DNA of 64,000 nt from Pseudotabrizicola alkalilacus (GTDB lineage: Bacteria; Pseudomonadota; Alphaproteobacteria; Rhodobacterales; Rhodobacteraceae). The notes under the pieces were generated by a model. The model saw nothing but the letters and a program-made list of their open reading frames with translations. It made no database searches and was not told the origin of the DNA. Made by a program: the position numbers and the translations under genes. Positions 60,608 to 64,000 of the stretch are shown here, piece after piece. Every line of letters starts with the position of its first letter. The stretch's first letter is position 1. The stretch covers positions 1-64,000 of the forward strand of contig NZ_QWEY01000001.1 of assembly GCF_003443995.1 (NCBI RefSeq). Direction: 5' to 3'.

Positions 60608-61959
60608 GACAGATCCCCGATGCTGGCCGGCCCGATCAGATGGAAAAAGCTGCCGCTTACCATCCCCCCGCCAACAAAATGCCGGACTGATCCGGACTCT
60701 TCCACCGCTTGGCCATTGGCATCCACCACTGTTGCCAGAGGATCATCCGGCTGCGACAGGATGGTCGCATAGTGAAACTCATGGCCGCGCAGCAGAGTGC
60801 CGGTGCCAAACCCGGCACAGGGCTGCGCCAGCCGCGCCAGCCGGTAGCCCAGATGCATCCGGCGTTTGGCAAAGCTGGTTTCCAGCCCCAGCAGCCCTGC
60901 CATCCGGTGCCGCGTTCCATCCGCCGCGATCAGGCCCTGACCCAAGGCCATGTAGCCGCCGCATTCGCCATGCACCGGCCGGGTGCGGGAAAATTCGGCA
61001 AGACTGCTCCGAAAACCGTCACAGGCGGCAAGGCGCGGGGCATGCAACTCGGGGTAGCCACCCGGCAGCCAGCAGGCGGTTGCGGACGGGTCCGGCCCCT
61101 CATCCGCCAAAGGTGAGAACGGCAGAATTGTTGCACCCTGTTCCCGCCAGCTGGTCAGAAGATGTGGATAGACAAAGGAAAACGCCGCATCGCGTGCCAG
61201 TGCCACCCGCTCCCCCGGTGCCGGAACCGTGGTGCCAGCCGCCTCATCATTCCGCTCTGTGCCGCACCGTGCCGCCGCGCGGATCGCGGGCAGGTCGCAG
61301 TTATCGGTCACAAAGCTCGCTGCATCCGACAGGATCTGCATCAGCCGGGGCAATTCCTCGGCCTGCACCAGACCAAGATGCCGCTCTGGCAGCGCCACAT
61401 GCGCGCTGCGCGGCAAGGCCCCGAGCACGGTCAGGCCCGCAGCTTCCATCCCCGCGCGCACCAGCGCCTCGTGGCGGGGCGAGGCCACCTTGTTCAGGAT
61501 CACGCCTGCGACCTGCACATCGGGTCTGAACCGGGCAAGGCCCATGGCGACCGCCGCCGCCGTTTGTGCCTGCCCCGACACATCCAGCACCAGAATAACC
61601 GGCCAGCCCATCAGCGCCGCCAGATCCGCACTGGCCCCGGCCCCGCTTTCTCCCGGCCGGGCCACGCCGTCAAACAGCCCCATCGAGCCTTCGGCCAGAA
61701 CCAGATCGGCTCCTTCGGCGGCCCGCGCCAAAGCCGCGATCCGGGCAGGGGGCATCGCCCAGGTGTCAAGGTTGACTGAAACCCGGCCCGCCGCCGCGGT
61801 GTGAAAAGTGGGGTCGATGTAATCCGGCCCGCTCTTGAACGGCTGCACCTGCAGCCCCTGCGCCCGGAACGCGGCCAGCAACCCAAGCGTCACCGTGGTT
61901 TTGCCCGTGCCCGAGGCGGGAGCCGAGATCAGCAGACCGGGTGGCATCGGGCGTGTCAT
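60604..61959 (-). CDS. cobB: Cobyrinic acid a,c-diamide synthase
   Basis: Amidates the a and c side chains using ATP and glutamine; in the aerobic pathway the substrate is hydrogenobyrinic acid. 451 residues: an N-terminal dethiobiotin-synthetase-like domain with P-loop [16 protein letters not shown] and [13 protein letters not shown], and a C-terminal glutamine amidotransferase domain with the nucleophile Cys in [14 protein letters not shown] and a late His in GHEFHYATI. It is coupled by ATGA overlaps to cobM upstream and cobA downstream. Confidence 0.96.
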   Translation of the reverse strand: MTRPMPPGLLISAPASGTGKTTVTLGLLAAFRAQGLQVQPFKSGPDYIDPTFHTAAAGRVSVNLDTWAMPPARIAALARAAEGADLVLAEGSMGLFDGVARPGESGAGASADLAALMGWPVILVLDVSGQAQTAAAVAMGLARFRPDVQVAGVILNKVASPRHEALVRAGMEAAGLTVLGALPRSAHVALPERHLGLVQAEELPRLMQILSDAASFVTDNCDLPAIRAAARCGTERNDEAAGTTVPAPGERVALARDAAFSFVYPHLLTSWREQGATILPFSPLADEGPDPSATACWLPGGYPELHAPRLAACDGFRSSLAEFSRTRPVHGECGGYMALGQGLIAADGTRHRMAGLLGLETSFAKRRMHLGYRLARLAQPCAGFGTGTLLRGHEFHYATILSQPDDPLATVVDANGQAVEESGSVRHFVGGGMVSGSFFHLIGPASIGDLS

Positions 61960-62738
61960 TCGTGGCCTTCGGGGAAACGTGGTGCGGTGCCGACCGGGCG
62001 ATAGCGCCGGTCATAATCCCCGGCATAGAGCCGGCTTTCGTCAAAATCGCTGGCCGCAAGCGCCCGACCCACGAGGATCAGCGCCGTGCGTTCGCCGTCG
62101 CCGATGCTGGCATCCAGCGTCGCCAACGTGGCGCGCACCACCCGTTGATCGGGCCAGGACGCGCGGAACACCACGGCCACGGGGCAATCGGCCCCGTAAT
62201 GCGGGATCAGCCGTGCCTGCACATCGCCCAGCACATGCACCGACAGGTGAATCGCCAGCGTCGCCCCGGTGCGCGCGAAATTCTCAAGGCTTTCGCCTTC
62301 GGGCATGGCTGACGCGCGGCCTGAAGTGCGGGTCAGCACCAGCGATTGCGCGACGCCCGGCAGGGTCAGTTCAGCCCCCAGCACCGCCGCGGCGGCGGCA
62401 AAGGCGGGCACGCCGGGGGTTATGTCATAGGGAATGTCCAGTGCGCGCAGGCGGCGCAACTGCTCCCCCATCGCCGACCAGACCGACAGATCGCCGGAAT
62501 GCAGCCGCGCCACGTCATGACCTGCGGCATGGGCCGCGACAATCTCGGCAATGATGTCATCAAGGCTGAGCGAGGCCGTGTTCACAACCCTCGCCCCCGG
62601 CGGGCAATGCGCCAGCAGCGCCTCGGGCACCAGACTGCCCGCATAGAGACAAACCGGACAAGCGGCGATCAGGTCACGCCCGCGCAGGGTGATCAGATCG
62701 GCGGCCCCCGGCCCCGCACCGATGAAATGCACGGTCAT
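61956..62738 (-). CDS. cobM: Precorrin-4 C(11)-methyltransferase
   Basis: Methylates precorrin-4 at C-11 to precorrin-5, the substrate of CobF. 260 residues of the SUMT-like family: [31 protein letters not shown] (characteristic of CobM/CbiF), [16 protein letters not shown] and [17 protein letters not shown]-terminal extension ends [14 protein letters not shown]. Start overlaps the cobE stop and stop overlaps the cobB start, both by 4 bases. Confidence 0.95.
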   Translation of the reverse strand: MTVHFIGAGPGAADLITLRGRDLIAACPVCLYAGSLVPEALLAHCPPGARVVNTASLSLDDIIAEIVAAHAAGHDVARLHSGDLSVWSAMGEQLRRLRALDIPYDITPGVPAFAAAAAVLGAELTLPGVAQSLVLTRTSGRASAMPEGESLENFARTGATLAIHLSVHVLGDVQARLIPHYGADCPVAVVFRASWPDQRVVRATLATLDASIGDGERTALILVGRALAASDFDESRLYAGDYDRRYRPVGTAPRFPEGHE

Positions 62739-63103
62739 TCGATGGCTCCTTTGCCAAGCGCCATGGCGCAGGTTACCGTTCCGTCCGGCGCATCCATCCG
62801 CCCGACGATGAGGGTGGAATTTGCGCCCGCCGCCGCCAGAGCTGCGGCTTCGGCCACCGATCCGGTGCCGTACAGCGCTTGTACCCGCGCCGAGCGGGTG
62901 GGCGTGTCGATGCCTGCCACCGCGACGCCCAGCACAATCATCCCGCGTTCTGTCGCCAGCCGCTGCAAGGCGGGTGCCATGGCCTTTGCCGCGACCGTTG
63001 CAAGCAGCGTGACCGGGCCACCGACCCCCTCGACCTGTTGCAGGGCGGCGCGGAACGACTCATAGGGCGCATCCTTGCGGAACCCGAACCCGGCGACCTT
63101 CAT
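62735..63103 (-). CDS. cobE: CobE / CbiG C-terminal-like cobalamin biosynthesis protein
   Basis: 122 residues from ATG 63103, which overlaps the cobL stop by 4 bases; an ATG at 63118 would add five residues. The sequence [38 protein letters not shown] and the final [23 protein letters not shown]-type region fit CobE, a single-domain relative of the CbiG C-terminus. Its precise reaction in the aerobic pathway is not settled. It lies between two methyltransferase genes of the same operon. Confidence 0.9.
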   Translation of the reverse strand: MKVAGFGFRKDAPYESFRAALQQVEGVGGPVTLLATVAAKAMAPALQRLATERGMIVLGVAVAGIDTPTRSARVQALYGTGSVAEAAALAAAGANSTLIVGRMDAPDGTVTCAMALGKGAIE

Positions 63104-64000
63104 CTTGTCACGCTCCATTGCACGACTGGGCGGCTGGCCTGCCAGCCACGAAAGCCGCCTAGCGGGGCCGCTTCGGCCAGATCAATCCGCAGCAGCGTGC
63201 CGCCATACCGGGCATGGCGGGCAGCAAGCACGCCCTCCCCCTCCAGCGTTACCGCGTTGGCCACCAGACGGGTGCCCTCGGGCAGTCGCGACCAGACCGC
63301 ATCATGCAGGGTCGCATCACCGCCGCCACCAATGAACACCGCATCGGGCAGGGGCAGATCCTGCAAAGCCGCCGGGGCCTTGCCCTCCACCACCCGCAGC
63401 CGGTGCGTCAGGCCAAAGGCGTCGGCGTTCAGACGAATATTCACGGCGCGATCCGCCCGCGCCTCGATGGCCACAGCGTGCCCACCAGCCAGACACCACT
63501 CGACCGAGATCGAGCCTGACCCTGCGCCGATATCCCAAAGCAACTCGCCCGGCCTTGGTGCAAGAGCCGAAAGCGTCAGCGCCCGCACCGGGCGTTTGGT
63601 GATCTGGCCGTCATGGGCAAAGCTGTCATCCGGCAGGCCAGAGGCGCGCGACAGACCCGCCTGGCGCGGCAGGTCCGCCCCCTCCAGCGCTACGGCCACC
63701 GGCGCGGCGATGTCGGGCCAGCCCGCCCCTTGGCGCAGCCGCTCCCGCGTGCCACCCATGGCCTCACACACTGTCAGGCGCACAGCGCCAAAGCCGTTTG
63801 CGGCCAGCCAGTCCGCCAGCTCGGCCACCGCTGCGGCATCGCGCAGCGTGCAGATCACGCGTACGCCGCGCGCCAGAACCGGGCGCAGCCGGGCAAAGGG
63901 CGCGGCATGCAGGCCGATGCAGGCAACCTGTTCCAGCCGCCAGCCAAGACGCGCCGCGACCAGCGAGAACGTGCCCGCCACCGGAAAAGCCTGCCATTCA
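63100..64000 (-). CDS. cobL: Precorrin-6Y C5,15-methyltransferase (decarboxylating), partial
   Basis: Methylates C-5 and C-15 and removes the C-12 acetate carboxyl, giving precorrin-8X. About 300 residues are visible; the 5' part runs off the right edge (a full CobL has about 400). The visible N-terminal portion is the end of the CbiE-like SUMT domain (VAGTFSLVAARLGW). From about Met-rich THR linker onward is the CbiT-like domain with the SAM site LLWDIGAGSGSISVEW and the strand PDAVFIGGGGD. The stop overlaps the cobE start by 4 bases. The in-frame Met at 63981 is internal, not the real start. Confidence 0.94.
   Translation of the reverse strand, partial: EWQAFPVAGTFSLVAARLGWRLEQVACIGLHAAPFARLRPVLARGVRVICTLRDAAAVAELADWLAANGFGAVRLTVCEAMGGTRERLRQGAGWPDIAAPVAVALEGADLPRQAGLSRASGLPDDSFAHDGQITKRPVRALTLSALAPRPGELLWDIGAGSGSISVEWCLAGGHAVAIEARADRAVNIRLNADAFGLTHRLRVVEGKAPAALQDLPLPDAVFIGGGGDATLHDAVWSRLPEGTRLVANAVTLEGEGVLAARHARYGGTLLRIDLAEAAPLGGFRGWQASRPVVQWSVTR

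Overview
The window is a GC-rich chromosomal segment of an alphaproteobacterium, most likely a member of the Rhodobacteraceae (Rhodobacterales). The supporting signs are ribosomal and RNA-polymerase proteins of alphaproteobacterial type, an aerobic (CobF/CobM/CobL/CobE) cobalamin pathway, an alphaproteobacterial Zur box, a fused 5-oxoprolinase and GC-rich intergenic hairpins of the kind common in this family. No species call is attempted.

Layout. (1) 1-10907, metabolic accessory genes: the tail of a gene that may belong to a glycerol ABC transporter, a long inverted repeat, glpK with a translationally coupled iron-alcohol-dehydrogenase-family gene, an AT-richer pair of unknown genes (3017-3957), a 5-oxoprolinase, a TerB/DUF533 protein, a cytochrome P450 and a lipoprotein. 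(2) 11028-14440: the first EF-Tu gene, a phnA-like gene, a hydrolase, an acetyltransferase and tRNA-Trp. (3) 14561-26647: secE-nusG-rplKA-rplJL-rpoB-rpoC, with hairpins in most gaps and an L10 leader. (4) 26941-29295: an orphan aztD-like periplasmic zinc chaperone behind a perfect Zur box, and an EamA transporter. (5) 29573-38925: the str and S10 operons (rpsL-rpsG-fusA-tuf-rpsJ-rplCDWB-rpsS-rplV-rpsC-rplP). The S10 operon stops at a strong terminator after rplP; rpmC, rpsQ and the spc genes do not follow. (6) 39350-45745: a surface-glycan island with an aldolase fused to an MptE/DUF115-like domain, a KdsB-like CMP-sugar synthetase, a HAD-glycosyltransferase fusion, a small unknown protein, a GT-B-like transferase and a coiled-coil protein. 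(7) 45953-48214: iolE, iolB and a UPF0303 protein. (8) 48335-58005: a complete chemosensory cluster (soluble coiled-coil protein, STAS, CheY, CheA, CheW, MCP, CheW, CheR, CheB). (9) 58062-64000, minus strand: cobalamin synthesis (cobL-cobE-cobM-cobB-cobA, then a cobalamin riboswitch, cbiM and cobF). cobL runs off the right edge.

How it fits together. Most of the window is the conserved information-processing core. The most novel-looking part is the glycan island that sits where the S10 operon is normally continuous. Its gene set (aldolase, phosphatase-like HAD, CMP-ulosonate synthetase, transferases) suggests an alternative route to a CMP-activated 3-deoxy-2-ulosonic acid and its transfer to a surface glycan. 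This is inferred from domains and gene order only. All coordinates and motifs were read by eye; no database search or folding program was run.
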